Shown one piece after another: positions 10,356-21,908 of a DNA stretch of 64,000 nt. Location: contig CM061142.1 in the NCBI GenBank assembly GCA_030789695.1, positions 280,853,043-280,917,042 on the forward strand. The letters run 5' to 3'. How positions within the stretch are numbered: the stretch's first letter is position 1; each line of letters opens with the position of its first letter. This DNA is from Scilla litardierei (taxonomy: Eukaryota; Streptophyta; Magnoliopsida; Asparagales; Asparagaceae). The translations under genes were made by a program, and so were the position numbers. The notes beneath the pieces were generated by a model. It did no database searches. It had not been told where the DNA came from and worked only from the letters and a program-made list of their open reading frames with translations.

Positions 10356-10585
10356 ATACCCCAATCAACTCTTTCAACCCGATAGCTACCTCACTTCGAG
10401 ATATAGAATTAAACTGAGAACCCATATACACTATCACCATCCCTATGGGATTCAATATCATTTATACTACAACTTGACACCATCTGCTTGCAGATCAAGC
10501 CCTAAATTGAAACCTAGGGGCCATACCATGCCTGGCGATCGTGACACCGCCGGGTGGAATCTAGGTGTATGTTTCGGGTGCATCA
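10356..10585 (+). repeat. tail (U5 end) of a subfamily iv LTR
   Basis: About 230 bases closely follow the end of the LTR at 46679-48379, from the CAACCCGATAGCTA region to the GGGTGCRTCA end. The adjoining sequence is Tat pol, so a subfamily iv element was probably inserted in the Tat RT and was later hit by element ii. An LTR recombination event is the alternative. Confidence 0.75.
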
Positions 10586-13318
10586 GCTACCCCGAGTGGC
10601 TCACCAATGTGGTCATGGTGAAGAAGCCTAGTGGCAAGTGGTAGATGTGCATGGACTTCACTGACTTTAACAAGGCATGCCCGAAATATAGCTTTCTGCT
10701 GCCCAGGATCGACCATCTGGTGGACAACGCCTCCGGTTATGAATTGCTAACCTTCATAGACGCCTTCTCTGGCTACAATCAGATCCAGATGGTGCCCCAC
10801 GATGAGGAGAAGACATCATTCATCACTGACCGAGGGACGTTCTGCTACACCAAGATTCCTTTCGGCCTGAAGAATGCTGGGGCGACCTATCAGCGGATGG
10901 TGGACAAGCTCTTTCACCACCAGGTCGACAGGAACCCGGAGGTCTACATCGATGATATGCTGGTGAAGTCCAAGAAGGCCGAGGAACATCTCACCGATCT
11001 TGCGGAGACCTTCCAGAAAGTGCAGTGCTACAATCTGTGGCTCAACCCAGTAAAGTGCATCTTTGGTGTCTAGTCTGGGAAGTTCCTCTACTTTATGATC
11101 ACGAAGCAAGGAATCGAGGCTAACACTGACAAGATATCTGCCCTCATCAACATGAGTAAGCTGAAGACAATCAGAGACATGCAGAAGCTGACTGGCTGGA
11201 TCGCTACAATGGGGAGATTCTTATCAAAGCCTGCTGAAAGGTCACTCCCCTTCTTCAAAATCTTGAGGGAGGCCCTCGACGTCAGAAAGGGCGTGAGGAA
11301 TGAAGTGAAATGGGATGACAGCTGGGCCCAAGCCTTCGGCAAGCTTAAAGCCTATTTGCAGAGCCTGCTACTGCTCGCCAAGCGGGAGGAAGGTGAGCAT
11401 CTCGGTCTCTATCTCGCTGCCACCGAAGAAGCTGTTAGCTCAGGCCTGATCAAAGAAGAAGGAGGAATTTAGCGGCCGATCTACTATGCAAGCCGGGTAC
11501 TCCGGGAAGTGGAGACTTGCTACAGCCCAATCGATAAGGTCACCTATGGCCTAATACTGACGACGAGGAAGCTCCGCCCCTACTTCCAAGCGCATTCCAT
11601 CATTGTCTACACCAACTTACCGCTTGAGAAGAATTTGAGGAGGTTGGAGAGATCGGGCAGGATGCTGAACTGGAGTGTCGAGCTCAGCGAGCTCGACATC
11701 ATTTACAAACCCAGGACAGCGATCAAGGGCCAAGCGTTGGCAGACTTCGTGGCGGAGTGCACCATCGAAGAGATTGGCGATGCAGCGCCTGACGCCCAAC
11801 CGAACACACAACAGTCACAGCTCGTCGATGAGAATCTTCCATCTACTTCCATGCAGAACAGAGGCGAGCTATGGATCGCCCATGTCGATGTGTCAACCAC
11901 GACAGCGGGCGGGTTGTGAAGCCGACATAGTAGTTGAGACCCCAGAGGGAAGCCTACTGGAGTACGCCCTCAGCTTCAACTTCCTGGCCACCAACAATGT
12001 CGTAGAGTATGAGGCTACCATCAATGGGTTGAAGCTATGTAGTGCGCTGGGGGCGACGAATGTGTTGTTGATTAGTGACTCAAGGCTCGTCGTCCAGTAG
12101 ATCGAGGGCAGCTTCGAAGCAAGGGAAGATCTGATGAAGCTATATTTAAAGTGCACTCGTACCGAGCTACTCAAATTCAAGAAGGTTGTAGTCCAGCACC
12201 TCCCGAGGTCGAACAACCTCCATACCGATGCCCTCTCAAAACTAGCATCCTCTTCTCTGGTTGAGATTGGGAAGGCCATCGACATCGAGAATCTGCTCAC
12301 ACCAAGTCTCGGGGAGGGAGAGCTTCTATGCGTCGACCGGGAGCTGTCGTGGATGAGCCTGATCGTTGCCTACTTGGAAATCAAAACCTTGCTAGAGGAT
12401 AGACTGGAGGCACAAAATATTGAGCGGCGGGCCTTGACGTTCGTGATCTTTGACGGCATGCTCTACCGAAAGCGCCACGTGAGATACGACGTCTTGCCTT
12501 GTCTAAAGTGCATTGGGCCCAGGAGAGTAGATGAGGTCATCCGTGAGATCCATGAAGGGCACTGCGGAAACCACGACGGAGGACGCACCCTGGCACACAA
12601 GGTGATCTGATAAGGCTATTATTGGTCGACTATGGTGAAGGATTCGACTAACTATGTCAAGTGGTGCGGGGATTGCCAGAGATTATTCAAACATACAATG
12701 GCCCCGTCGACTGATCGGATCCTGATCATCAGCTCTGTCCCGTTTGCCAAATGGGGGCTCGACATCCTCGGCCCATTTCCCATGGCAGTAGGAGGGAGGA
12801 AGTTTCTCGTCATCTCCATCGACTACTTCACAAAATGGATCGAGGCAGAGCCGTTGGCACGCATCACCTGGGTGGACATGAAAAACTTCGTCTGGAAGTC
12901 GATTATATGCCGCTTAAGGATACCTCGCTCCATAGTGACGGACAACGTGAAGCAGTTCGACTCTGCCGAATTCAGGAGCTTCTGCTGAGATTGGGGCATC
13001 AACCTCCATTTCGCCTCCGTGGTACATCTGCAGTCCAACGGCCTTGCCGAAGCCGCAAACAAGTGCATCCTGGAGCCACTAAAACAGCACCACTGGGTCC
13101 TGACCTGACGAACTACCTGGCATCCTTTGGTCCTACCGCACGACATACAAAGAGTCAACAGGCGAGAGACCCTTCATGATGGCTTATGGGACAAAGGCCA
13201 TCGTCCCGGTGGAGGTCGACGAGGAGTCTCTCTGGCTCCAGTACTTCAACAAAGAAGCTAATGAAGATGGTCTCAACATCAATCTTGAGCTCATCGATGA
13301 GGTAAGTGATCGTGTGCT
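10586..13318 (+). pseudogene. pol: Tat-like pol, RT to integrase core, interrupted
   Basis: RT motifs run from YPEWLTNVV through FTDFNKACPK, FSGYNQI, PFGLKNAGATYQRM and the catalytic YIDDM (10951-10965). An RNase H region follows (about 11400-11750), then a second, archaeal-type RNase H (about 11860-12100, with LEYALSF, NNVVEYEA and SDSRLVV), the dual arrangement known for Tat elements. Integrase follows with the zinc-binding CxxC (CGDC), the WGLDILGPF aspartate, IVTDN and SNGLAEAANK glutamate regions. There are in-frame stops at 10642, 11071, 11470, 12098, 12608-12613, 12986 and 13107, and frameshifts near 11900 and 13110-13170. The frame is cut at 13318 by element iii and continues at 31862. 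Confidence 0.85.
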
Positions 13319-13626
13319 TGATCGGTCAATATTTTACACATTTTTTCTGCATGTTTGCATGTCATTTCGATCGCCCATATCGCGTTTTTCACAATTATTC
13401 GACGATATTACGTTACTTTTCACTATTTTTTGTTTTTTGTCGAATTTCAGGAAATATGGAGCGATCGGAAGCAAAAATGAGCTTAAGGGACTTGTACGTG
13501 TACTGAAGCATCGCTCATGGCCTTATTGAGAAGCTAACGGTGCTAGACGATGAGCGGGAGAAGAAGAAGAAGATCGATAGCATCGTCGAGGAGGCGAGGA
13601 GGAGAAGAAAGGATTCCAGAAACAGG

Positions 13627-14516
13627 CCACTCAGCCGAGTCACGCTAGTCACTCGCCCGAGTGAAGCAGCGTACTCGGCCGAGTATGACTTATACGAAGA
13701 ACATCTGCCTGACCTGAGTACCACAACGCACTCGACCGAGTGGTGAATTTCACACGGCCGAGTAGAGAACTCCACTCGCCCGAGTGAAGCAGTGTACTCG
13801 GCCGAGTACGACTGATATGAAGAACATCTGCCTGACCTGAGTGCCACAACGCACTCAGCCGAGTGGTGAATTTCACACGGCCGAGTAGAGAACTCCACTC
13901 GCCCGAGTGAGTCAGAATTTCTAAGGGAAATCAAAGTGAACTCTCTGGAATTCTGGGGAGCACATCAGAATACCCACTCGGCCAAGTGATGAATCCCACT
14001 CGGCCGAGTGACATAGAGCGCCAGAGTGCCCAAACCTCGAATTCCAAGCAGACACTCTGAAATTTTGGGAGAATGTCAGAAGACCCTACTCGGCCAAGTA
14101 GAGAAGTCCACTCGACCGAGTGAAGAATCCCACTCGGCCGAGTGACGCCGATGACACGAGCACCCATATTTTCCGATAGCCTCCCACTCTTTTGAAATCT
14201 TCTATCATTCCAGTGGGCAAATTATTTTTCTCATATTTCTTATGGATATTAGACTTCATGAAGGTTCCAACGCCACCAAGAACGTGCCAATCGGATGTCG
14301 GATGAAATCTGGAGAATTTCTACAAGTTGATTCTGCAGTGCTGGAATTCGCATATCAGTGTCACTCAGCCGGGTGACACTTTAACTCGGCCGAGTGAGCT
14401 TTCCACTGGGCCGAGTGACCAGTTTTTGACAATTTTTGACAAAGTGCTGTTTTTTGGAGTTTCTACAGGAATTCTCACTTGGCCGAGTGAGCTTTCCACT
14501 CGACCGAGTCGTTGCT
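13627..14516 (+). repeat. U3 array iii: ACTCGGCCGAGT dyad sites (5' LTR)
   Basis: About 20 copies of a 12-14 bp palindrome of form ACTCGNCCGAGT are spread over 890 bases, the last about 90 bases before the TATA box. Most deviations are single changes at the centre (GGCC, GACC, GCCC) or AGCCGAGT variants. No coding frame explains them. The 3' LTR has the same array at 19983-20750. Confidence 0.9.
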
Positions 14517-14601
14517 GGCCCAGAACTTAAGTTACGCGCAGATCTGATTTTGGGCACGGGTTTCAGAGGGCTTTAAAGGTTTTTGCTAGGGTTTTGAGGA
14601 G

Positions 14602-14611
14602 GCTATATAAG
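14602..14611 (+). promoter_or_regulatory. TATA box of LTR iii
   Basis: CTATATAAG downstream of array iii. The same string is in the 3' LTR at about 20837-20845. Confidence 0.7.
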
Positions 14612-15681
14612 AGGTTTGTAGTTGTCATTAGAGGGGAGTTCAAGGATGTTTTCTTAGGGATTATTTCAGAGGTTAGGCCATGCCCTAGGCCCCCTCTTGG
14701 ATCGAGAAGCTTGTATTTGGATTGGATTTCTTCATAAGAGCTAAGTATCTTTGTTCTTGTTATTTTGAATCCTTGATTTGATATCTTTTTGTATACAAGC
14801 TATGTTTTTTATTGGTTCCCATATCATTATTGCTATGCTTGAGTAGATTCGTTGTTCTAGGGCACGTGGATGAACCCTATGGATTCGATTTTAGAATTGT
14901 GATGAATGGGTTCATATGTTGCTAGAATTGCTAAAGGGGTTAGGTTTTGATTGATTTATCACAGATAGCTAGGAATTTCTATCGATTTGAGGTTTGCAAG
15001 AGATTGGATTCATATCGATGGGAAGGCCTGAATATTCGAATTAGGTTTATAATCGAAATCCACTAGACTTGGTTTGCAAGAGATTGGACCAAAGCTAGCA
15101 TTTTTATTATAAATCTATACACATATTCGTTTGCAAGAGATTGGACGAATACGAACTATCACAACCTAGATTGTAACTCGAGTTTGCACGATAGTGGGCT
15201 CGAGGTGTGATTGGACGATGATGTCGATCTTCATGCTAGCGGCTTAGGTTAGGGTTTGCACGAGAGTGGGCCCTAATCTAGGTTGATATAGACCGGCAAT
15301 AGCGTGAGAGCGTGAGCTTGGTTCTATATTCAGTTACGACTAGTTCACCTCAACACAAGTCTAATAATATTGAGATTCACTATTTACAATGATGTATGAC
15401 GATCCGCAATGGGGATTCCCTAGCCCTAAACACTTTTATTATATTGTATTTGAATCGATATTTGACCAGCATCTTTATCACCGACACCGACGTCCACCAC
15501 CATTTCCATTATATCATACCATAACCATCTCCACCAATAATACGTTCGTAGCCGAACCAACCTAGTATATATTGGAGCCAACACCACCTCCTCGTGTTCG
15601 ATACCTGCTCGCCACTACACCGTGCACTTGCGATAAAACTACAATCATTTTCCGGGTGTATATCCGGGCCGATCAAGTTTT

Positions 15682-15699
15682 TGGTGCCGTTGCCAGGGA
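15682..15699 (+). other. primer binding site, tRNA-Asp type
   Basis: TGGTGCCGTTGCCAGGGA, six bases after the LTR end, matches the Athila-type primer site complementary to the 3' end of tRNA-Asp except for two changes (TGGCGCC, GCCGGGG in the unmutated form). Confidence 0.85.
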
Positions 15700-15904
15700 G
15701 GTGTTTCCCGTTGGGTGCCAATTTGTCACAATTAGGTTGATTAGATTACGTTTAAAAACAAAGATAAACAAAAAAAACAAAAAAACCAGAAAGAGAGATT
15801 TTTCCCCACCACCTGCTATTATTATTATCTTTATCTCTATTTGTACAACTGACGTCTTTTCCAGGTTGTTTTGCTTTGCTTCATCAGGTACAGTTGTTGC
15901 AGCA

Positions 15905-17706
15905 ATGGTGCTTCCAAAGAATATGCGACCGAGTTCTATACAATCCTACATATATCGCGCTTCATTCTATCATGTTGATGGAGAGTCCTTCAGGGAAGCC
16001 TTATGCAGGTTCGAAAAAATGTTAGGACTATACCAGGCAGAGTTAGACTATGTGTGGGATGGTTCCCAGCTATTCAATATCTTCGCTAGAGAGCTAAAGG
16101 GACCATCACAAGAGTTTATGAGGATGATGCAAGTAGGAAAGTTCAGTGATCTGTAATTGGCAGTAACCTTGGAGAAACTGATAGATGATGCTCGATCTAC
16201 CGGTTCGCTAACCTTTATGGTAGGTAAACCATCCGATCAAGTATTCATCGATTTTGTTATGGCTAATGTCTCTAGTGCAGGTACTATCATAGATGGAGTG
16301 TATGCTTCACTTAAAAGTGATCATATCCACATTTACACCATCAACACCCATAAATAAAGACATCTGAGCTGCCGAAGGAGGACATATATATGGACCTATT
16401 GAGAAACATTGTCGACGTAGTTCGAGAAACTGGTCCATTGATAATAACGGCAGGTGATCCTTTTGAGCTCGAATTTCAAAACTTTATTACTCATTGTATC
16501 TCTTCCACAGGCACAATTGATGATGGAGTCTACGATATAGTTGAGGGGCATAAGACCTACTTTTATACCTCGGTCGAGATACATGAGCCCATAGAGCCAC
16601 CTGCACTTACTATTGAGAAGGCCAAGCCATGCAATCAGGTGCCTCAAGCTCCAGGACAGAAACAAAGGGGGCATAAAAAGGAGAAGATGACGTTTACATT
16701 GCCTTATATACCTGAGGAGCCTGAGGAGGATGTCCACGTTCAGCTTGGGGGAGGTATTATGCGCTTTGATATTGCCACCCCCGACGAGACCACGACACCT
16801 GGTACTGCAGAGTCAGCTTGTGCCATCGTCGCTCCCCCTTGCCACACACATGAGCCAGAGCATGTTTTCGAGGAGGCCTTACATGCGAAGCCAGAGCTTG
16901 TCACCGAGGAGGCCGTGCATTGGGATGAGGACACAACCATTCATGAGGATCACGAGCATTACCCTCCTCCTTTTGAGCTACCGCAGCCACCTCTACTTTC
17001 TACAGAGGCTGAGCATCCCTCATAGGGCCACCCTTCCATTGACGCCGAGGACTATCCCACAGAGCTTTTGGCCACCCTTCAGGGAGATCTCTTTACTCCC
17101 TCGCCCTTTATATTTGATCCCCCTCCCGTGTATGTTGTTTTCTATGATTCAGATTTTGACGACTCATTGCACATTTTGCAAGATTCATGTACATACAATT
17201 AAGAGGTACGATGGGAATTATACGAGGAGGAGAGCGAGGAGTTAGCACCCATGGATGCTATTGAATATGATCAGGAGGTGCGATGGGATAAGTCTGACGA
17301 TGATGAGGATTTGCCTGATGAGACCCACATATATATGCCAAAGCTACCTAAACAACCTGAGGCAAACAACAAGGAGTCGATAGACGTGGTACACGAGAGT
17401 GGAGATTTATTTCCATGGAAGTGTTGTCAACCATCTTTAATTTTAAATACTTATGTTGCTGACCATCTTTGGAATACATTTATTTTGGGGAAGAATTATC
17501 CACATCAGATTGATGCGGCTTATCTCTTGCAGGGTACAGATGGAGTCCTTGGGGAGATGCTAGGAGCTGCATTGCTGGAGTCTGATGGATTTTGTGGACA
17601 CACGCGTCTGGCAGAGCCACAGAAGGAGCAGTTGGAGCAGTTACCTGCACCGGCAAAGATACTGGATCTGCCTTTTGCTATAGGTGATATCAATCCAGTA
17701 GTGTAG
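15905..17706 (+). pseudogene. unknown Athila-associated ORF with repeated 65-residue module
   Basis: It begins MVLPKNMRPSS. Two copies of a module of about 65 residues follow, at 16145-16357 and 16390-16590, with the pattern LIDDxRxTGxL...F...SSxGTIxDGVY. The stop at 16154, a frame change before 16390, and stops at 17023 and about 17200 break it. An acidic, Pro/Glu-rich middle and a C-terminal part with WKCCQPSL and ADHLWNTFILGKNYPHQIDAAYLL complete it. Related modules stand at the start of the pol frame of element iv (42500-43246). I do not recognise a named domain. It could replace gag function, but nothing in the sequence proves that. Confidence 0.5.
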
Positions 17707-19640
17707 TATATTATGCTTTAAATAAATACGAATCCTCTCGACAACGAGAGGACCGTATAGATTTGATTGAATAAATATCAGCTCATATGACGGCAACAAA
17801 AATTTTTACACCACAAACCCATTATATATATTAATTGCCCTCTTCATATTTTGATGTGTCATATCCTTTTTGCTCACCACCCATCGAGCATCTCTTTCAA
17901 GTGAATACTCACATTCTTACTTGTTTGACTCGATCTCGCTTAGCAAAGCCGTGACATTTTTGATCAAGTCATTTAAATAGGATTGTTTGGTATAATCTTG
18001 GAGGAAGGCGCTCTCATACATCATTGTATGTGCATGTAGTTGCATTTAGGATTTTATGTCATTCATTTCATCATTTTTCATTCACCCCCTTATTATTATC
18101 GTTGTTCCTCATATTCTTCTGTTATGATCACATTGAAGACAATGTGAAGTTTAAGCTTGGAGGAGTGCTTTTCCATGCCATTTAATTGCATGTTTACTCT
18201 ATTTTTAGGGTTTTTAGATTTTTTTCAAAAAATTTGCATCATCTTTTTGATTTTTCCATCTTATTTTCCTTTTATGTGTGTTCATGCATCATATTGTGTG
18301 CTTGATTTTCTTTTCTTTCCTCTCTTTTATTTTTATTTCTTTATTTTCCTTTTCTCTTCTTCTGCTAGATGAATTTCGTATGATGATATCTCTTATTGCT
18401 TTAGAAACCATCACGATGCTTATTATTCCTTGCCATGCTACTTAGAGTATTCCATAGTCTTGCTATTCATATGTGCTTGCAAATATATTTCTCTTGATGA
18501 CTCCTCTAAGTGATTACATGATATTAATTGAAGCTGAATGTATGGATTAGTGTTTAGTATGCTTTTGTTGGAAGTGCACCAAGATTCACGCATCGATTGC
18601 ATATTGGAAGCATCTGCCTTATTGTCTTATTCACCTTCTGTTGCATGCCTGATATGATTGTACCCTTTACTGCTTGACTTCACTATTTATTGAAATGATT
18701 GAGAATATACATGCTTCCATATGAGTTTAGTTGATGTATTATTTTATTGAACCATTTGTGCACATCTTAGAGTGAACCAAGTGTTACATTATTTCTTTCT
18801 CCACAAATATCTTTTATTCTCTACATGTCACTTAAGTTCACCTCCTAAAGCTACTAATATCGCATCTATTTCCAAAAATCCCTACAAAAGAAAAAGTTAG
18901 TTCCAAAAAAGTACAAAAAGCCAAAAGGAGCCATAAACCAAAAATACAAATCATGTAGCTTCTACAAAAATCCAAAAAGAAAAAAATGAGAAACAAAAAG
19001 TTCAAAAAGAAAAAGAAAAATATATTCCTTTATCTCATTATTGGAGCCATAAAATACATGGGAAAACCAAGGCAAAAATCCCATTTTCCACTATCATTTT
19101 CCTTTAGATGTGATGACTCAAGCTAAGCTTGGGGGTGAATTCATTTGACCACATGAGTGAGTGCGACATTGGAGTGGAGAGGTGCACGAATGGGGAAGTT
19201 TGATAATACTGATACTTAGCGAATTACTGTAGATATGGAGATTTCTTATGAATCGATATGAAAATGTGAATGATATGTCTTTTATTCCATTCTCTATTGC
19301 ATGCTTGATGTGACTCTTATATGCTTCTGTTATAACTCTTGATTGAAAAGTGCATCCCCAACATTTGTATATTAGATTCTATGAAATGCGTGATGTGGAT
19401 ATGAATTGATTGTATGAATTTAGAGAGTCCCTTTTGTTGTTCTTAAAAGCTTACAAGTACCATATTTAAGTAAGATATGAAATCTTTATAGCATGTGATT
19501 CGTATTTTCCGAGTTATCGTGATGTGTAGCTTATGGCTTGAGATCTGAGAGAATAATCTAGCGACCCCTTCCACTTCGTATTCTTTTTCTTTCATTTCAT
19601 TTCTTTTGTTTTCATCTCCCAAGTTCATCTCTCTACTTAT
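17707..19640 (+). other. 3' non-coding region of element iii with repeated PPT-like tracts
   Basis: T/C-rich then A-rich DNA without genes. AGCTTGGAGGAG at 18154-18165 follows a perfect hairpin (TCACATTG, loop AAGA, CAATGTGA, 18128-18147). AGCTTGGGGGT occurs at about 19119. A further AGCTTGGGGGAGG lies inside the ORF at 16742-16754. The region 18880-19070 is rich in AAAA-containing direct repeats. Confidence 0.6.
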
Positions 19641-19679
19641 CTTCCTCGATGACGAGTAAGAGGTAAGCTTGGGGGATTT
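19641..19679 (+). other. terminal polypurine tract with upstream hairpin (element iii)
   Basis: CTTCCTCG, loop ATGA, CGAGTAAG (one mismatch in the stem) at 19641-19660, then AGCTTGGGGGA abutting the 3' LTR at 19680. It is the same module as in elements ii and iv. Confidence 0.8.
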
Positions 19680-21908
19680 TGATCGGCCCATATTTTAAAC
19701 CTTTTTTCTGCATGTTTACATGTCATTTCGATCGCCCATATCACGCTTTTCATGATTATTCGACGATAATACGTTACTTTTCACTATTTCTTGTTTTTGT
19801 CGGATTTCAGGAAATATGGAGCGATCGGAAGCAAAAATGAGTTTAAGGGACTTGTACACGTACCAGAGCATCGCTCATGGCCTTATTGAGGAGCTAACAG
19901 CGCTGGACGATGAGCGCGAGAAGAAGAAGATCGATAGAATCGTCGAGGAGGCGAGGAGGAGAAGGAAGGATTCCAGAAATAGGCCACTCGGTCGAGTCAC
20001 GCTAGTCACTCGCCCGAGTGAAGCAGCGTACTCGGCCGAGTACGACTTATACAAAGAACATCTGCCTGCCCTGAGTGCCACAATGCACTAGGCCAAGTGG
20101 TGAATTCCACTCGACCGAGTAGAGAACTCCACTCACCCAAGTGAGTCATAATTTCTGAAGGAAATCAAAGCGAACTCTCTGGAATTCTGGGGAGCACAGC
20201 AGAAGACCCACTCGGCCGAGTGATGAATCCCACTCGGTCGAGTGAAGTAGAGCGCCAGAGTGCCCAAACCCCGACTTCAAAGCAGACTCTCTGGAATTTT
20301 GGGAGAATGTCAAAAGACCCTACTTGGCGGAGTAGAGAAGTCCACTCTCCCGAGTAAAGAATCCCACTCGGTCGAGTGACGCCGATGACACGAGCGCCCA
20401 TATTTTCTGACAGCCTCCCACTCTTTTGAAATATCCTATCATTCCAGTGGGCAAATTATATTTCTCATATTTTTTATGGATATTAGACTTCATGAAGGTT
20501 CCAACGCTTCCAAGAACGTACCAATCGAAGGTCGGATGAAATCTGGAGAATTTCTGCAAGTTGATGCTGCAGTGCTGGAATTAGCATATCAGTGTCACTC
20601 TGTCGAGTGACACTTTAACTCGGCCGAGTGAGCTTTCCACTCAGCTGAGTGACCAGTTTTTGATAGTTTTTGACAGAGTGCTATTTTTTGGAGTTTCTAC
20701 ATGAATTCTAACTCTGTCGAATGAGCTTTCCACTCGGCCGAGTCGCTGTTGGCCCCGAACTTAAGTTACTCGCAGATCGAAATTTGGGCGTGGGTTTCAG
20801 ACGGTTTTAGGGGGTTTTCTAGGGTTTTGAGGGGGCTATATAAGAGGTTTGTAGCCGTCATTAGAGAGGGGTTCGAGGATGTTTTCTTAGGGATTATTTC
20901 AGAGGTTAGGCCATGCCCTAGGCCCCCTCTTGGATTGAGAAGCTTGTTTTGGATTGGATTTCTTCATAAGAGCTAAGTATCTTTGTTCTTGTTATTTTGA
21001 ATCCTTGATTTTATATCTTTTTGTATGCAAGCTATGTTTTTTATTGGTTCCCATATCGTTATTGCTATGCTTGATTAGATTCGATGTTCTAGGGCACGTG
21101 GATGAACCCTATGGATTCGATTTTAGAATTGTGATGAATGGGTTCATATGTTGCTAGAATTGCTAAAGGGGTTAGGTTGTGATTGATTTATCATGGATAG
21201 CTAGGAATTTCCATCGATTTGGGGTTTGCAAGATATTGGATTCCTATCGATCGGAAGGCCTAGATATTCGAATTAGATTTATAATCGAAATCCACTAGAC
21301 TTGGTTTGCAAGAGATTGGACCAAAGCTAGCATTTTTATTATAAGTATATACCCATATTCGTTTGCAAGAGATTGGACGAATACAAACTATCACAACCTA
21401 GATTGTAACTCGAGTTTGCACGAGAGTGGGCTCGAGGTGCGATTGGACGATGTTGTCGATCTTCATACTAGTGGCTTAGGTTAGGGTTTGCACGAGAGTG
21501 TGCCCTAATCTAGGTTGCTATAGACCGGTAATAGCGCGAGAGTGTGAGCTTGGTTCTATATTCAGTTACGACTAGTTCGTCTCAACACAAGTCTAGTAAT
21601 ATTGAGATTCACTATTTACAATGATGTATAACGATCCGCAGTGGGGATTCCATAGCCCTAGGCATTTTTATTATTTGTATTTGAATCGATATTTGACCAG
21701 CATCTTTATCACCGATACCGACATCCACCACCATTTCCATTATATCATACCATAACCATCTCCACCAATAATACATTCGTAGTCAAACCAACATAGCTTA
21801 GATTGGAGCCAACACCAACTCCTCGTGTTCGATACCCGCTCGTCACTATACCATGCGCTTGCGGTAAAACTACAATCGTTTTTTCGGGTGTATATCCGGG
21901 GCCGATCA
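19680..21908 (+). repeat. 3' LTR of element iii
   Basis: 2229 bases with the same start, dyad array (19983-20750), TATA box and U5 repeats as the 5' LTR. It ends CCGATCA at 21908, followed by target duplication GTGCT. The two LTRs differ by scattered substitutions and the 121-base duplication, so the insertion is not recent. Confidence 0.9.

Larger units (their letters stand above)
13319..15675 (+). repeat. 5' LTR of element iii
   Basis: 2357 bases, starting TGATCGGTCAATATTTTA and ending CCGATCA. It is about 130 bases longer than the 3' LTR, mainly because a 121-base segment of the dyad array (about 13672-13792) is tandemly duplicated. The TATA box is at 14603-14610 (GCTATATAAG context). A U5 region has several FGTTTGCAAGAGATTGGA-like direct repeats on the DNA level (GTTTGCAAGAGATTGG near 14993, 15074 and 15130). 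Confidence 0.9.
13319..21908 (+). mobile_element. non-autonomous Athila-like element (subfamily iii)
   Basis: Two LTRs (13319-15675 and 19680-21908), a tRNA-Asp type primer site, a polypurine tract and a perfect 5-bp target duplication GTGCT (13314-13318 and 21909-21913) define a complete insertion of 8.6 kb. The interior has one decayed ORF of unknown function (15905-17706) and no pol, so the element depended on relatives. It sits in the integrase part of the Tat pol, nine bases from the next insertion. Confidence 0.92.

Noticed and set aside
13627..14516. A CRISPR-like array of regular short palindromes
   Set aside because: Sites are irregularly spaced, lie in a plant LTR and repeat in both LTRs of one element. 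No cas genes or unique equal-length spacers.
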